Assembly: GCA_017480385.1 (NCBI GenBank)
Contig: JAFVAT010000004.1
Span: 1 to 54,385 of the forward strand
DNA: 54,385 nucleotides
Origin: Alphaproteobacteria bacterium
GTDB lineage: Bacteria > Pseudomonadota > Alphaproteobacteria > CAAGCB01 > CAG-977
Reading direction: 5' to 3'
Of this stretch, positions 25,211 through 35,192 are shown in pieces. The notes under the pieces are model-generated. The model was given only the letters and a program-made list of their open reading frames with translations. It searched no databases and had not been told where the DNA came from. The first letter of the stretch is position 1; each line of letters starts with the position of its first letter. Position numbers and translations under genes: made by a program.

Positions 25211-25708
25211 TCAGTCCGTTCTAGCGCCCATTTGCTGATCCAAAACCATTAATCCCGAAGCGACATCGTCAATCATTCGGGCTTTTTCCAACAAAGCCAA
25301 AGACTGTTCTTCTTCCTCAACCTGTTCATCGACAAACCATTGCAGCATGGACAACGAAGCGTAATCCTTGTCTTCCATGGCCTGCGCGACCAGATCGTAA
25401 ATCATTGAACTGACTAGACATTCATGCTGATAGGCTTCGTCAAACACGTTCATCACGCCCGTCCATTGCGTGTTCGGCGCTTTGATTTCGCCTAAAACAG
25501 GCGTGAGATGACGCTCAATCAGAAAATCGTGAATTTTCATCGCGTGCGTTTTTTCTTCATCGGCCTGTTTTCTGAACCAATACGCCATGCCGTCAAAATT
25601 CCGCCCCTGCAGAAAATCCGCCATGGCCAAATACAGATAGGCCGATTCAAATTCCGCCGTAATTTGCTTGTTTAATCCGTCCGACAACTTTTCAGAAACC
25701 GGTTTCAT
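25211..25708 (-). CDS. ftn: Non-heme ferritin
   Basis: 165 residues, the four-helix ferritin fold. Ferroxidase ligands are visible: E in NKQITAEFESAYLYLAM, the E-x-x-H pair in ADEEKTHAMKIHDFL, and E/Q positions in FVDEQVEEEEQSLALL. It lacks a haem-binding methionine site typical of bacterioferritin. It oxidises Fe(II) and stores it as a mineral core in a 24-mer in the cytoplasm. A GGAGAAAAAG site precedes the start and a clear terminator follows, so it is a single-gene unit. Confidence 0.93.
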   Translation of the reverse strand: MKPVSEKLSDGLNKQITAEFESAYLYLAMADFLQGRNFDGMAYWFRKQADEEKTHAMKIHDFLIERHLTPVLGEIKAPNTQWTGVMNVFDEAYQHECLVSSMIYDLVAQAMEDKDYASLSMLQWFVDEQVEEEEQSLALLEKARMIDDVASGLMVLDQQMGARTD

Positions 25709-25761
25709 CGCTTTTTCTCCTTTTCTTATCCGAAAAAAAGCGTACCCGTCCGCAGTCGATG

Positions 25762-26346
25762 TTAAAAGCTGGCTTTTATGTTAAGCGCCGGTTTTAATAG
25801 TTTCAGATATTCTTTTTGAGAAATTTCAATGCCGCCGAAGCTTGCCAGATGAGCGGTTAAAAACTGCGTGTCAAGCAGAACAAACCCGCCCGCGTTCAGC
25901 CGTTCGACCAAAGCGCACAAAGCGACTTTGGACGCGTTTGTTTCTTTGGAAAACATACTTTCGCCAAAAAATGCGCCGCCTAAGGAAACTCCGTACAATC
26001 CGCCGGCCAGCTTGTCTTCTTTCCAGCATTCGACGCTGTGCGCCAGCCCTAAATCAAACAGGCGGCAATACGCGTCCAAAATCTGATCGTTAATCCACGT
26101 TTCAGCCCGATCGGCGCAATTCAACATCACGTCCCGAAAGGCCGTATCCGATGTCACCCGAAAAATCCCTTTGCGAATCACGCGGCGCAGAGAATGAGAA
26201 ACATGAAACGACTGCAACGGAATAATCCCCCGTTTTCCGGGCTCTATCCACAGAACGCGGGCGTCCTCCCTGTGTTCCGCCATGGGAAAGACGCCCGTTG
26301 AATACGCGTAAACCAGCGTTTCCACAGAAAGCGATCCTGTTGTCAT
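25762..26346 (-). CDS. aat: Leucyl/phenylalanyl-tRNA-protein transferase
   Basis: 194 residues. Family landmarks [24 protein letters not shown] and [20 protein letters not shown] are present, followed by [15 protein letters not shown] and [16 protein letters not shown]. The enzyme attaches Leu or Phe from aminoacyl-tRNA to N-terminal Arg/Lys of proteins, marking them for ClpAP. The start overlaps the accC stop by four bases (ATGA), so it is translationally coupled. The accBC-aat order is seen in several Alphaproteobacteria. Confidence 0.95.
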   Translation of the reverse strand: MTTGSLSVETLVYAYSTGVFPMAEHREDARVLWIEPGKRGIIPLQSFHVSHSLRRVIRKGIFRVTSDTAFRDVMLNCADRAETWINDQILDAYCRLFDLGLAHSVECWKEDKLAGGLYGVSLGGAFFGESMFSKETNASKVALCALVERLNAGGFVLLDTQFLTAHLASFGGIEISQKEYLKLLKPALNIKASF

Positions 26347-27698
26347 TGATCGTTTTCTTCGTGGTTTTTCAAAAACTTTTCAAGCCAGTGAATGTTGTAG
26401 CTGCCGTCCACGAAATCAGACGTTGAAATGATTTCATTGTGCAAAGGCAAAGTGGTCTTCACCCCTTCAATCACAAATTCATCAATCGCACGGTGCAGAC
26501 GCATTAAACAGCCGTTTCTGGTCTTGCCGAACACGATCAGTTTCGCAATCATACTGTCGTAATAGGGCGGCACCGTATAACCGGTGTACATGCCCGAATC
26601 AACACGCGTCCACAATCCGCCCGGCGCATGCCACTGCTGAATTTTGCCGGGACAAGGCACAAATGTGAACGGATCTTCCGCGTTAATGCGGCACTCGATC
26701 GCGTGACCGTCAAAATGAACATCGTCCTGCGTATAATTCAGGTGCGCGCCGCTGGCAACGCGGATTTGTTCGCGTACCAGATCAATGCCCGTCACCATTT
26801 CCGTAATCGGGTGTTCCACTTGTAAACGCGTATTCATTTCAATAAAGTAAAATTCACCGTTTTCATACAGAAACTCGATTGTGCCAACGTTGCTGTAGCC
26901 CAGCTTTTTCATTGCGTCCGTCACAATCTTGCCGATTTTTTTACGCTGTTCGGCGTTCAAAGCGGGACACGGCGTTTCCTCCAGAACTTTTTGGTTTTTG
27001 CGCTGCATCGAACAGTCGCGTTCGCCCAAGTGAACGACATTGCCGTACTTATCCGCCAAAATCTGCATTTCAACGTGACGCGGATTTTCCAGATACTTTT
27101 CGATATAGACTTCATCGCTGGTAAAGGACGCCTTCGCCTCGGCTCTGGCCTGCGTGTAAGCGTCCGGCAGATCTTCGGCATTGCGGGCAATGCGCATGCC
27201 CTTGCCGCCGCCGCCCGCCGTTGCCTTGATCAAAACGGGATAGCCCATTTTTTCTGAAACGTCCAAAGCGTCTTCCACCGTGTCAACAGCGCCGTCGGAC
27301 CCCGGCACAACCGGCAATCCCGATTCGATCGCCGCCCGTTTTGCAGTAATCTTGTCGCCCATTTTGCGGATCATTTCTGGCGTAGGACCGATCCATGTCA
27401 GGCCGTGTTCCTCGACCATTTCCGCAAAGTCGGCATTTTCGGACAAAAAGCCGTATCCGGGGTGAATCGCGTCCGCCCCCGAAATCAAGGCCGCTGTGAT
27501 AATCGCCGCTTTGTTCAGATAAGAGTCTTTGCCTGCGGCGGGCCCGATACAAATCGCTTCGTCCGCCATGCGCACATGCATCGCATCGGCGTCCGCCGTT
27601 GAGTGAACAGCCACCGTTTTAATGCCCATTTCGCGGCAGGCTCTGTGAATGCGCAGCGCTATTTCCCCGCGGTTTGCAATTAAGATTTTTTCAAACAT
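26343..27698 (-). CDS. accC: Acetyl-CoA carboxylase, biotin carboxylase subunit
   Basis: 451 residues. It opens with [20 protein letters not shown], has the ATP-grasp glycine loop in [29 protein letters not shown] and the active-site [14 protein letters not shown]. It carboxylates biotin on AccB with bicarbonate and ATP, the first step of fatty-acid synthesis. It lies 2 bases after the accB stop and overlaps aat, all on one transcript. Confidence 0.97.
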   Translation of the reverse strand: MFEKILIANRGEIALRIHRACREMGIKTVAVHSTADADAMHVRMADEAICIGPAAGKDSYLNKAAIITAALISGADAIHPGYGFLSENADFAEMVEEHGLTWIGPTPEMIRKMGDKITAKRAAIESGLPVVPGSDGAVDTVEDALDVSEKMGYPVLIKATAGGGGKGMRIARNAEDLPDAYTQARAEAKASFTSDEVYIEKYLENPRHVEMQILADKYGNVVHLGERDCSMQRKNQKVLEETPCPALNAEQRKKIGKIVTDAMKKLGYSNVGTIEFLYENGEFYFIEMNTRLQVEHPITEMVTGIDLVREQIRVASGAHLNYTQDDVHFDGHAIECRINAEDPFTFVPCPGKIQQWHAPGGLWTRVDSGMYTGYTVPPYYDSMIAKLIVFGKTRNGCLMRLHRAIDEFVIEGVKTTLPLHNEIISTSDFVDGSYNIHWLEKFLKNHEENDQ

Positions 27699-27700
27699 AC

Positions 27701-28177
27701 TTATTCCAAAATCAGCAAGGGTTGATCATATTCGACTGGAGAACGGTCAGACACCAAAATCTGAACGACTTTGCCCGATCTGGGCGCTTTAACCGGATTA
27801 AAGGTCTTCATCGCTTCGACCAAGAACAACGTCTGATCCGCCGAAACTGTATCGCCGACGGACACGTACGGCGCGGCATTCGGTTCCGGAGCCGTGTAAA
27901 CCACCCCGACCATCGGCGATTTCACCGCTTCGCCTTTGACTTCGGCCTCAGGTTTTTCCGCTGCCGGAGCGGCGGGAACAGCCGCGCTGACCGTTGTCTG
28001 AGCCGGAACCTGCGCCGCAAACACAGGGGGCGGAGGCGGCATAAAGCCTTGGGACGGAACGCGAGTCACGCGCAAACGCAATCCTTCCGTGTCGTATTCG
28101 ATTTCGGCCAATTCATGTTCATTCAGCAGCTTTGCTAAATCTTCGACCAAAGTTGTGTCATACATGGATTTTGACAT
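27701..28177 (-). CDS. accB: Acetyl-CoA carboxylase, biotin carboxyl carrier protein
   Basis: 158 residues. A helical N-terminus ([20 protein letters not shown]) is followed by a Pro/Ala-rich linker (about 47-85) and the biotinyl domain. The biotinylated lysine is in [14 protein letters not shown] near residue 122, with the usual [24 protein letters not shown] gives the thumb-bearing half. It carries carboxybiotin between AccC and the AccA/AccD transferase. It lies 12 bp after aroQ and 2 bp before accC. Confidence 0.96.
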   Translation of the reverse strand: MSKSMYDTTLVEDLAKLLNEHELAEIEYDTEGLRLRVTRVPSQGFMPPPPPVFAAQVPAQTTVSAAVPAAPAAEKPEAEVKGEAVKSPMVGVVYTAPEPNAAPYVSVGDTVSADQTLFLVEAMKTFNPVKAPRSGKVVQILVSDRSPVEYDQPLLILE

Positions 28178-28189
28178 AGATATTATTCC

Positions 28190-28624
28190 TTACCTGAAAA
28201 AAGAGGCCGCTGCCTCAAGAGCCAACAGATATCCCTGTTTTCCAAAGCCGCAGATCACACCCGACGCCGCTTTGGAAACATAAGACAAATGACGGAATTC
28301 GTCCCGTCTGTGGATATTGGACAAGTGAACTTCAATCACCGGCAGATCGACCGCCAGCAGCGCGTCCATAATCGCTACGGAAGTATGGGAATAGGCCGCC
28401 GGATTGATCACAATCGCGTCAAAATTGCCGCGCGCTTGCTGAATCCACGTGACGATTTCACCCTCATAATTGCTTTGGCAAAATTCGATTTCCGCATTCA
28501 GACCAACCGCTTTTTCACGGCAGGCCGCTTCGATGTCCGCCAGCGTGTCAGCGCCGTAAATTTCCGGCTGTCTGGTTCCCAGCATATTCAAATTCGGACC
28601 GTTGATAACAAGAATACGGTGCAT
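28190..28624 (-). CDS. aroQ: 3-dehydroquinate dehydratase, type II
   Basis: 144 residues. [17 protein letters not shown] carries the catalytic Arg/Tyr region, [17 protein letters not shown] the substrate-binding Asn, and [15 protein letters not shown] the conserved His and Arg. It converts 3-dehydroquinate to 3-dehydroshikimate in the shikimate pathway. It heads the aroQ-accB-accC-aat operon; this order is frequent in Proteobacteria. AGGAAGG precedes the start. Confidence 0.96.
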   Translation of the reverse strand: MHRILVINGPNLNMLGTRQPEIYGADTLADIEAACREKAVGLNAEIEFCQSNYEGEIVTWIQQARGNFDAIVINPAAYSHTSVAIMDALLAVDLPVIEVHLSNIHRRDEFRHLSYVSKAASGVICGFGKQGYLLALEAAASFFR

Positions 28625-28724
28625 TTTCCTTCTTCCGCAATAAAAAAGTATTTTTGTCTTATACCATTAAATTCTTGTCATTGCATTAAAATGATGTGAT
28701 TGAATTTATTTTTTTAAGTTTTTT

Positions 28725-28740
28725 TGGCATAAAAATTGCA
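28725..28740 (+). promoter_or_regulatory. Sigma-54-type promoter of the hook gene
   Basis: TGGCAT (28725-28730), five bases, then TTGCA (28736-28740) place GG and GC 12 bases apart, the -24/-12 pattern of RpoN promoters. Only the last base of the -24 element (T for C) departs from TGGCAC-N5-TTGCA. The expected start is near 28752, 30 bases before the ATG. Sigma-54 control of mid-class flagellar genes is well known in Alphaproteobacteria such as Caulobacter. An activator such as FlbD would be needed; its sites were not identified. Confidence 0.72.
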
Positions 28741-28781
28741 TTCAAAAAGGTGAATTTTTATCTTTATACGGGAGGACCGTC

Positions 28782-30047
28782 ATGACGATAGGCACTTTTG
28801 TCACCAGCACCATGGGCATGCATTCCCAATCGCACGCATTGGAACAGATCAGCGCAAATATCGCAAATGTCAATACGGTAGGATATAAAAAAGTCGATAC
28901 GCGCTTTGAAACGTTTATCAAAGAGTACAATCTGATCGGCACGGATACGCATTATCTGACTTCCAATGTGGTTGACCGGCGCATGGTAGATGTGAACGGA
29001 CAGTTGAAAACAACGGACAGCATTTACGATCTGGCGATCAGCGGGCTAGGATTTTTCGTTGTTGAAGGCCAACACAACACGCTTTATTCCCGTGCCGGAG
29101 ATTTTCAGGCCACCGCCGTTACGCCGAATGGATACCCGGCCAGGGCCGTTACTTACTACCGCCCCTCCGAAGCCGGGGTTGTTACACAATCCGTACCGGC
29201 AACGTACTTTACAAATGCGTCTGGCTATTACGTCATGGGGTGGAACTATAATAACGATGCGGAGGCATTTTCTTCCTCTCTGGAGCCGGTAATTATTTCC
29301 CCTATGGAATATTATCCGGGACATCAAACGACTCACATGAGCTTTAAAGGCAACATCAATGCCGCCGCCGCGGATACACAGCTGCTGAAATTCGCCGTTT
29401 ATGACAACAGCTATGCCCGGCATAACCTGTCAATGAAGTGGGAACCGCAAAATGACGCGGATACATGGCTGGTCACGATCGACATTGACGGCGCAGCAGT
29501 ATCTTCCGAACCGATCAAAGTTACTTTTAACGAACACGGCAAGCTGACCTCGCCCGTTCCGTCCACAATGCTGAACGTGACTTGGGATAACGGGACGACC
29601 AGCGCAATCAAGCTGGATATGCAGCATTTCACGCAATATGCCAACACTCTGACCGGAGAAGTCCTTTCTCAGGACGGCAAAGGTTTCGGCACACTAACTT
29701 CCACGGCGTGGGACGAAAACGGCGTCCTGAACGCGACTTACAGCAACGGAACCAGCATTCCCGTCTGCAAGGTCGCCGTCGCCCATATCCAGGTCCCCAA
29801 TATGATGGAAGCTGTTTCGGGTAATATGTTCGCCTATAACCAGAATGCCGGCAATTTAGAAATTGTGGATTTGCAGAATACACGTACGGAAACGACCGTT
29901 CAGGGTGGCAAAACCGAAGAATCGAACGTTTCTTTGGAAGAGGAATTTACAAATATGATCATTACGCAGCGCGCCTATTCCAGCAATGTACAGACGTTTA
30001 CAACCGTCAACGAAATGACGCAGGAAGCGATTAACATCTTGAGCTGA
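28782..30047 (+). CDS. flgE: Flagellar hook protein (FlgE/FlgF/FlgG family)
   Basis: 421 residues. The N-terminal rod motif GMHSQSHALEQISANIANVN-TVGYKK and the C-terminal EEFTNMIITQRAYSSNVQTF with NEMTQEAINIL are the two conserved ends that form the coiled D0/D1 domains of axial proteins. The middle (about 90-340) is variable beta-rich, the right length for a short hook protein, so FlgE is favoured over FlgF/FlgG. GGGAGG precedes the start. No other flagellar gene lies in the window. The stop is 2 bases before glycerate kinase, implying co-transcription. Confidence 0.85.
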   Translation: MTIGTFVTSTMGMHSQSHALEQISANIANVNTVGYKKVDTRFETFIKEYNLIGTDTHYLTSNVVDRRMVDVNGQLKTTDSIYDLAISGLGFFVVEGQHNTLYSRAGDFQATAVTPNGYPARAVTYYRPSEAGVVTQSVPATYFTNASGYYVMGWNYNNDAEAFSSSLEPVIISPMEYYPGHQTTHMSFKGNINAAAADTQLLKFAVYDNSYARHNLSMKWEPQNDADTWLVTIDIDGAAVSSEPIKVTFNEHGKLTSPVPSTMLNVTWDNGTTSAIKLDMQHFTQYANTLTGEVLSQDGKGFGTLTSTAWDENGVLNATYSNGTSIPVCKVAVAHIQVPNMMEAVSGNMFAYNQNAGNLEIVDLQNTRTETTVQGGKTEESNVSLEEEFTNMIITQRAYSSNVQTFTTVNEMTQEAINILS

Positions 30048-30049
30048 CA

Positions 30050-31153
30050 ATGAAAATCCTGATCGTGCCGGATTCGTTCAAGGAATGCCTGACCGCCGCG
30101 GAAATCGCGGATATCATCGGCAGTACGACTGAAGATTGCGGACATACGGCAGTATGCCTTCCCATGGCGGACGGCGGAGAAGGTTTCGCGTCCGTTTTGG
30201 CGGTCTATACAAACGCACAGGAAAGAACCGTTCCGGCGCACGATGCTTTAATGCGTCCGATTATGGCCCCTTATTTTGTCACCGGCACAGGAACCGTCAT
30301 TTTGGAAGCCGCCGATACGTTCGGTCTGGCTCATATTGAACCGGAAAAAAGGAATCCTTTATTGACAACAACCTTCGGCATGGGAGAGCAGATTGCTCAT
30401 GCGTTAAAGGCTGGATACCGCCGCTTTATCATCGGATTGGGCGGCAGTGCGACCAACGACTGCGGCATAGGACTGATGCAGGCCTTGGGGTTTATTTTGC
30501 TTAACGCCGAAGGAAAACCTCTGCCCTGCGGCGCGGCAGGCAAAGATTTGGCCTCCGTCGCCAAAGTCATCGCGCCCGACATCAAAGCGGATATAACATT
30601 GGCTGTTGACGTATCTAATCCCCTTCTGGGTCCAAACGGAGCCGCCACCGTTTATGCGCCGCAAAAAGGAGCGGATTTTGCCGCCGTCGCTTTGTTGGAA
30701 AAAGGAGCGCGCTCTTTCTTTGGCGCGGTTGAAAATTCTTTAAATAAACAGCTGTCCCTTCGTACCGGTTTAGGAGCCGCCGGCGGCGCAGGCTTGCCCT
30801 TTTACGCATACTTTCAGGCCAAATTTCAATCGGGAATCGATTTAATTCTAAGCCATAGCCCGTTTGAAACGGAGCTTCAAACGGCTGATCTGATCATTAC
30901 AGGCGAAGGCCGGATTGATGCGCAGACCGTTTTCGGAAAAGTCCCCGTTGGCGTTGCCAAACGAAGCGGAAAAATTCCCGTTATCGCCGTCTGCGGCTGT
31001 ACGGGACAGGGCTTTGAAGCCGTTTGTCAAGCGGGAATCAAGGCCGTTTACCCAATTACGCCGGAAAACACCCCCTTTGCACAAGCTAAACGGAATGCGC
31101 CGGTATACCTGAAAGAAACAGTTGTTAAAATCTTACGGGAATACGCCGTTTAG
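30050..31153 (+). CDS. glxK: Glycerate kinase (GarK/GlxK type I)
   Basis: 367 residues. It opens with MKILIVPDSFKECLTAAEIA, then PMADGGEGFASVL, GLGGSATNDCGIGLMQALGF and GEGRIDAQTVFGKVPVGVAK, all signatures of the class I glycerate kinase fold. It phosphorylates D-glycerate to 2- or 3-phosphoglycerate. It begins 2 bases after the hook gene stop with no ribosome-binding site of its own, so translation is probably coupled to the hook gene. Its stop overlaps that of the convergent pyruvate kinase gene. Confidence 0.93.
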   Translation: MKILIVPDSFKECLTAAEIADIIGSTTEDCGHTAVCLPMADGGEGFASVLAVYTNAQERTVPAHDALMRPIMAPYFVTGTGTVILEAADTFGLAHIEPEKRNPLLTTTFGMGEQIAHALKAGYRRFIIGLGGSATNDCGIGLMQALGFILLNAEGKPLPCGAAGKDLASVAKVIAPDIKADITLAVDVSNPLLGPNGAATVYAPQKGADFAAVALLEKGARSFFGAVENSLNKQLSLRTGLGAAGGAGLPFYAYFQAKFQSGIDLILSHSPFETELQTADLIITGEGRIDAQTVFGKVPVGVAKRSGKIPVIAVCGCTGQGFEAVCQAGIKAVYPITPENTPFAQAKRNAPVYLKETVVKILREYAV

Positions 31154-32577
31154 CCCTCTTCCAAAACCGGCACGATATGCAACAGATTCGTACTGCCGGA
31201 AACATTAAACGGCAGTCCCGCCGTCACAATGATCTTTTCACCGGTTTTTGCATCATACAGCTTCTGGCAATAGACAGAGGCCTGTTTCGCGACCTCTGTC
31301 AACAGATCAAAATGGCCGCAAACCACGCTTTCCACGCCCCAGAACAAACTCATTTTCCGCGCCACGTCTATGCCGGGCGTCATACAGACAATCGGCATAT
31401 ATGGCCGTTCACGCGATACTCTGCCCGCCGTTGACCCGCTGAGCGTATAAGACACAATCGCAACGGCATCGCTCAACGCCTCCGCCGTCACGCGTGCCGC
31501 TACCGTAATCGCGCTTTCGGGCGTCGGTTCCGGCGGCAAACGCGCCGCGTCCAAATAGGCGCGGTACAGATCATGAGACTCTGTTTCCGTAATAATCTTG
31601 TTCATCAGCGCAACGGCCTCAACCGGATAAGACCCCGCCGCCGTTTCCGCCGACAGCATCACGGCGTCTGCCGCATCAAACACCGCCGTTGCAACATCAG
31701 AAGCTTCTGCCCGTGTCGGCATCGGATTGGATACCATTGATTCCAGCATCTGCGTTGCGACAATCACCGGCTTGCCCCCTTTGCGGCAGGCGCGAATGAT
31801 CTTCTTTTGCAAAACAGGGACCTTTTCGGGCGGAACTTCCACGCCCAAATCGCCTCTGGCCACCATAATGCCGTCGGACAAACGAATAATCTCGTCCAAG
31901 CGTTCCAAAGCCGCCGGTTTTTCTATTTTGGAAATAATCGCCGCCCGTCCGTTAATCAATGAACGCGCCAACAGAACGTCTTCCGGCCGCTGCACAAAAG
32001 ACAGACCGATAAAATCCGTTCCCATATCCAGCGCCGCCTGCAAATCCATGCGGTCTTTTTCTGTCAGCGCATCAATCGGCAGCGGTACTCCCGGCACATT
32101 GACGCCTTTTTTATTGGACAGCCGCCCGCCGGTAATCACAACCGTATCGGCATAATCTGATCCGAACGCCTCTACCCTTAAACGCACCAGACCGTCGTTC
32201 AGCAATAAATCCATACCCGCCGTCATCGCCTGAAAAATTTCAGGGTGCGGCAGACAAACACGGCGTTCATTTCCAAGATCGGGCAACATATCCAATCTGA
32301 ACTGATCGCCGGTATGCAGTTCAATCGCACCGTTTTCAAAGTTTCCGATACGCAGCTTCGGCCCCTGCATATCGCTCAGGATCGCCAAAGGACGTCCGAT
32401 TTCCTTTTCCGCAGCACGGATATAAGCTACATTTTGGCGGTGGTCTTCATGACTGCCATGGGAAAAATTCAGCCGGAATACGTTCACGCCGGCCAATGCC
32501 AATGCCTTGATTTTTTCCGGTGTATTCGAGGCAGGGCCAAGCGTTGAAACGATTTTTGTTAAATGGGAACGTTTCAT
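31150..32577 (-). CDS. pyk: Pyruvate kinase
   Basis: 475 residues. TKIVSTLGPASNTPEKI, then VFRLNFSHGSHEDH, the active-site ISKIEKPAALERLDEI and GIMVARGDLGVEVP, and ATQMLESMVSNPMPTRAE are all intact. It converts phosphoenolpyruvate and ADP to pyruvate and ATP. The C-terminal allosteric domain is present. The glycerate kinase product 2-phosphoglycerate would feed this enzyme through enolase, so the pair is metabolically linked though convergent. Confidence 0.97.
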   Translation of the reverse strand: MKRSHLTKIVSTLGPASNTPEKIKALALAGVNVFRLNFSHGSHEDHRQNVAYIRAAEKEIGRPLAILSDMQGPKLRIGNFENGAIELHTGDQFRLDMLPDLGNERRVCLPHPEIFQAMTAGMDLLLNDGLVRLRVEAFGSDYADTVVITGGRLSNKKGVNVPGVPLPIDALTEKDRMDLQAALDMGTDFIGLSFVQRPEDVLLARSLINGRAAIISKIEKPAALERLDEIIRLSDGIMVARGDLGVEVPPEKVPVLQKKIIRACRKGGKPVIVATQMLESMVSNPMPTRAEASDVATAVFDAADAVMLSAETAAGSYPVEAVALMNKIITETESHDLYRAYLDAARLPPEPTPESAITVAARVTAEALSDAVAIVSYTLSGSTAGRVSRERPYMPIVCMTPGIDVARKMSLFWGVESVVCGHFDLLTEVAKQASVYCQKLYDAKTGEKIIVTAGLPFNVSGSTNLLHIVPVLEEG

Positions 32578-32609
32578 TTTAAAATCCTTAAATCTGAAAA
32601 AAGCAACGC

Positions 32610-33503
32610 TTAAATTTCTGAAACCGCCAAAGTCATTGTTTCGGTCAGCGATTCTTCGGGATCAAGCGTTTTAATCCCTGTCCCGGCCACACCGCGCGAA
32701 GCCAGATTAAAAGCGTCCGTTGCGTTCGTCACCGGTTCGACACAAAAGAAATTCTCGCCTGCCGGAGACCAAACGACAACATGGCCAAAATCACTATAGG
32801 CCGTCATATTGATTTTTCTGCCGCGGGACGGCCAGATCAATTCAGCCTTGCCGTCAAATCCGCCGAAACACGTATCCAGTTCCAGCTCCGAAATTTTCAG
32901 CCCTTTGTCAAACTGCCATTCGGGCGGCGTTTTCATCGGACGTTCCCGCGGCGGAGCGCTTTCATGCGCCCAGACATTTTTTGTTTTAAACCGGACAACC
33001 GTATCATCGTCCTTCGGAAAGAAAGGATGCCAGCCCAATCCGCACGGCATCGGAATGCCGCCCTTGTTCGTCAGGGTCAGGGAAACAATCAGCTGATTGT
33101 CCTTTAACATAAAGTCCTGTTCCGCTTCGTACGCAAACGGAAAACCGCTTTTCCCGTTATGTTCAAACGCCAAATGAACCGAATCCGATGCGCAATGAAC
33201 GACCTCCCACTGTTTCTGCCATCCTTCGCCATGCAGGGGATCAGCCACAACGGGGTGATTCTTCGGCACGCTGCGCCGAATCCCCCAATAAATAAAATAC
33301 CCGCCTCTGATCCGGTTGGAATACGGCACAAGCGGGAACATTGACGTTTCATCAGCAGCTTTGCGGGCAACGGCATCCTCAAGCGCAGGACGGGTCAAAT
33401 CATCATTTCCATGACGCCAATACAGTAAAGAACCGCCGGCAGCAGGGCTGAGCGCTGCGGAAAAATCGCCTGAAGAAAGAGAGAGAATATCCGGATCTGT
33501 CAT
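32610..33503 (-). CDS. Aldose 1-epimerase (mutarotase family)
   Basis: 297 residues. FPLVPYSNRIRGG carries the conserved Asn-Arg, HPVVADPLHGEGWQKQWEV the first catalytic His, and PMPCGLGWHPFFPKDD the second His. GVAGTGIKTLDPEESLTETM closes the domain. It interconverts alpha and beta anomers of hexoses; the YeaD/GalM-like branch cannot be separated here. It lies 32 bp upstream of pyruvate kinase on the same strand and may share a transcript. Confidence 0.88.
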   Translation of the reverse strand: MTDPDILSLSSGDFSAALSPAAGGSLLYWRHGNDDLTRPALEDAVARKAADETSMFPLVPYSNRIRGGYFIYWGIRRSVPKNHPVVADPLHGEGWQKQWEVVHCASDSVHLAFEHNGKSGFPFAYEAEQDFMLKDNQLIVSLTLTNKGGIPMPCGLGWHPFFPKDDDTVVRFKTKNVWAHESAPPRERPMKTPPEWQFDKGLKISELELDTCFGGFDGKAELIWPSRGRKINMTAYSDFGHVVVWSPAGENFFCVEPVTNATDAFNLASRGVAGTGIKTLDPEESLTETMTLAVSEI

Positions 33504-33582
33504 GCTTCATATCCCATTATTGGTTTCCCTTGTTTTAAACTGTAACGCTTCCGTCTGCAAGAATTTTTCTTTTGTTTTAATA

Positions 33583-34377
33583 TTATTGCCGTTTCATTGC
33601 CTTTAAAAGATCCTGACGGTTATCGTACTGTTTACCATCAAGCTCCGCTGATGAAAATGTTAAATTGGCCACTTTTCTCTGCGGAAAAGAAATCTTTTTG
33701 ACCTCAATTGAATTGGCCGCATACTTTTCTGTCGGATTCGAAAGCGTGACCAGAATCTTCTGTGCCAGAATATCTCCGGAAGTCCAATCGGAATTGCTAT
33801 TCTTTCCCCAAAAAGCAAAAAGAAAATCCTTCAGCATTATTTCCTGAGCGGAAATTTTCAGCCGACGCCGGCTTTCTTCTGTTTTTTCCGTCTGCGTTTG
33901 TGTTTCCGAAACAGCCTTATTTTTGATCAGTTGCAGATCACCGGATATATCTTTAAAAGTAATCTTAGAAATTTCAGCCTTGCTGGACTTTACGGTTTCC
34001 ATAAATTCGGAAAAATCGACTAAAACATTGGAAACAACAACCGTTCCCTGAACGTCGGCAAGAGCGATCTTTGCCTTAAAGTTCTTGAAATTCAAATTGT
34101 TTTGCGAATCTATTTCAAAAAAATCATATGAGATTCCCACTCCCGGATACCGGTTGAAAAATCTAATAAACAGAAAATCAAGGGCTGCATCCAAAATATT
34201 GCCTTTTGTCCGCTCCGAATGGGGGATTTTGATCTGTACCAATGAAGCCGGCGCCGGAGTATTCGGATCAACAGCCTGAGTGTTTCCGGTCTGTGATGAA
34301 CCGTTTCCGCCTTCAGTCTGAGCCAATGCGTTCCCCGACAAAAGAAACGCCAAAAACATAATAAAAATTTTTTTCAT
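33583..34377 (-). CDS. Exported protein of unknown function
   Basis: 264 residues with a clear signal peptide (MKKIFIMFLAFLLSGNALA, cleavage after ALA). A Gly/Ser/Asn/Thr-rich linker is followed by a domain with alternating hydrophobic pattern (LNFKNFKAKIALADVQGTVV and VSNVLVDFSEFM), and later KISFPQRKVANLTFSSAEL. The pattern recalls AsmA-type or other periplasmic beta-rich proteins, but no motif is decisive. It is probably periplasmic. Confidence 0.6.
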   Translation of the reverse strand: MKKIFIMFLAFLLSGNALAQTEGGNGSSQTGNTQAVDPNTPAPASLVQIKIPHSERTKGNILDAALDFLFIRFFNRYPGVGISYDFFEIDSQNNLNFKNFKAKIALADVQGTVVVSNVLVDFSEFMETVKSSKAEISKITFKDISGDLQLIKNKAVSETQTQTEKTEESRRRLKISAQEIMLKDFLFAFWGKNSNSDWTSGDILAQKILVTLSNPTEKYAANSIEVKKISFPQRKVANLTFSSAELDGKQYDNRQDLLKAMKRQ

Positions 34378-34476
34378 TCGCTTTGACCTTTAAAAAACAG
34401 TATTTTAAAATTCAGTACAGCATAACATGTTTTTGAATGAAAAAAACCTGTTAAAAAACGATGGATTCGAAATATT

Positions 34477-35175
34477 ATGGATTTTCAGGCCCCTTTGTAC
34501 AAAGCCTCTTTGATCCGGCGATATGCCAAAGTTTTGGCCGATGTTCGCATGGAAACGGGAGAAAAAGCAACGGCTTTTTGTTCAAACACGACACGCCTGA
34601 AAACTTTGTCCGATCCCGGTACGGAAATATATTTATCTTTTTGCCCCAGACCTAATCGCAGACTGCAGCTGATCTGGGAACTGGCCTGTGCAAACGGAAC
34701 GCTTGTCGGCGTAAACATGGGACGCCAAACTGACTTAGCCGCCGAAGCAATTATAGACAATACGCTCTACGAATTAAGCGGATATGAAAAAATAGAGGCG
34801 GACCCCTCCCCCTTTTTTGACCTGCTTTTAATTCCGCCGTCCAACAGCGGTTATCCCCTTTGTCATGTCGCCGTCGCCTCCGTTTATGAAAAAAAAGGAG
34901 CCGATCTACTTTTCCCCGATACGATCGCCGTAGCCAATCATCATATTTTAAGCCACCTCGAAAAAGCTCTCGAAAACAAGGAACGCGCTGTTTTAATTTT
35001 GCTGGCGCAAAGAATTGACTGCATGGGTGTCCGCGCACAATGGACGGCAGACGCGTCTTATTTAGTCCGTTTAAAAGAATTATATGACAATAAAGGCTTG
35101 GAAATTCTTTGCTGCGGCTGTAGTGTATCACAGCAGGGCATTTGGGTGACCGCCCGTCTGCCTTTTATATTTTAA
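34477..35175 (+). CDS. sfsA: SfsA family protein
   Basis: 232 residues. The order APLYKASLIRRYAKVLADV, NTTRLKTLSDPGTEIYLSF, ANGTLVGVNMGRQTDLAAEA and PDTIAVANHHILSHLEKAL matches SfsA (sugar fermentation stimulation protein), whose domain resembles nucleases and binds DNA. RRYAKVLADV is the usual N-terminal OB-like part. The physiological role is debated (maltose regulation, nuclease). It is 17 bp upstream of map, in the same direction. Confidence 0.85.
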   Translation: MDFQAPLYKASLIRRYAKVLADVRMETGEKATAFCSNTTRLKTLSDPGTEIYLSFCPRPNRRLQLIWELACANGTLVGVNMGRQTDLAAEAIIDNTLYELSGYEKIEADPSPFFDLLLIPPSNSGYPLCHVAVASVYEKKGADLLFPDTIAVANHHILSHLEKALENKERAVLILLAQRIDCMGVRAQWTADASYLVRLKELYDNKGLEILCCGCSVSQQGIWVTARLPFIF

Positions 35176-35192
35176 TTTAAGAGAACAACCCG

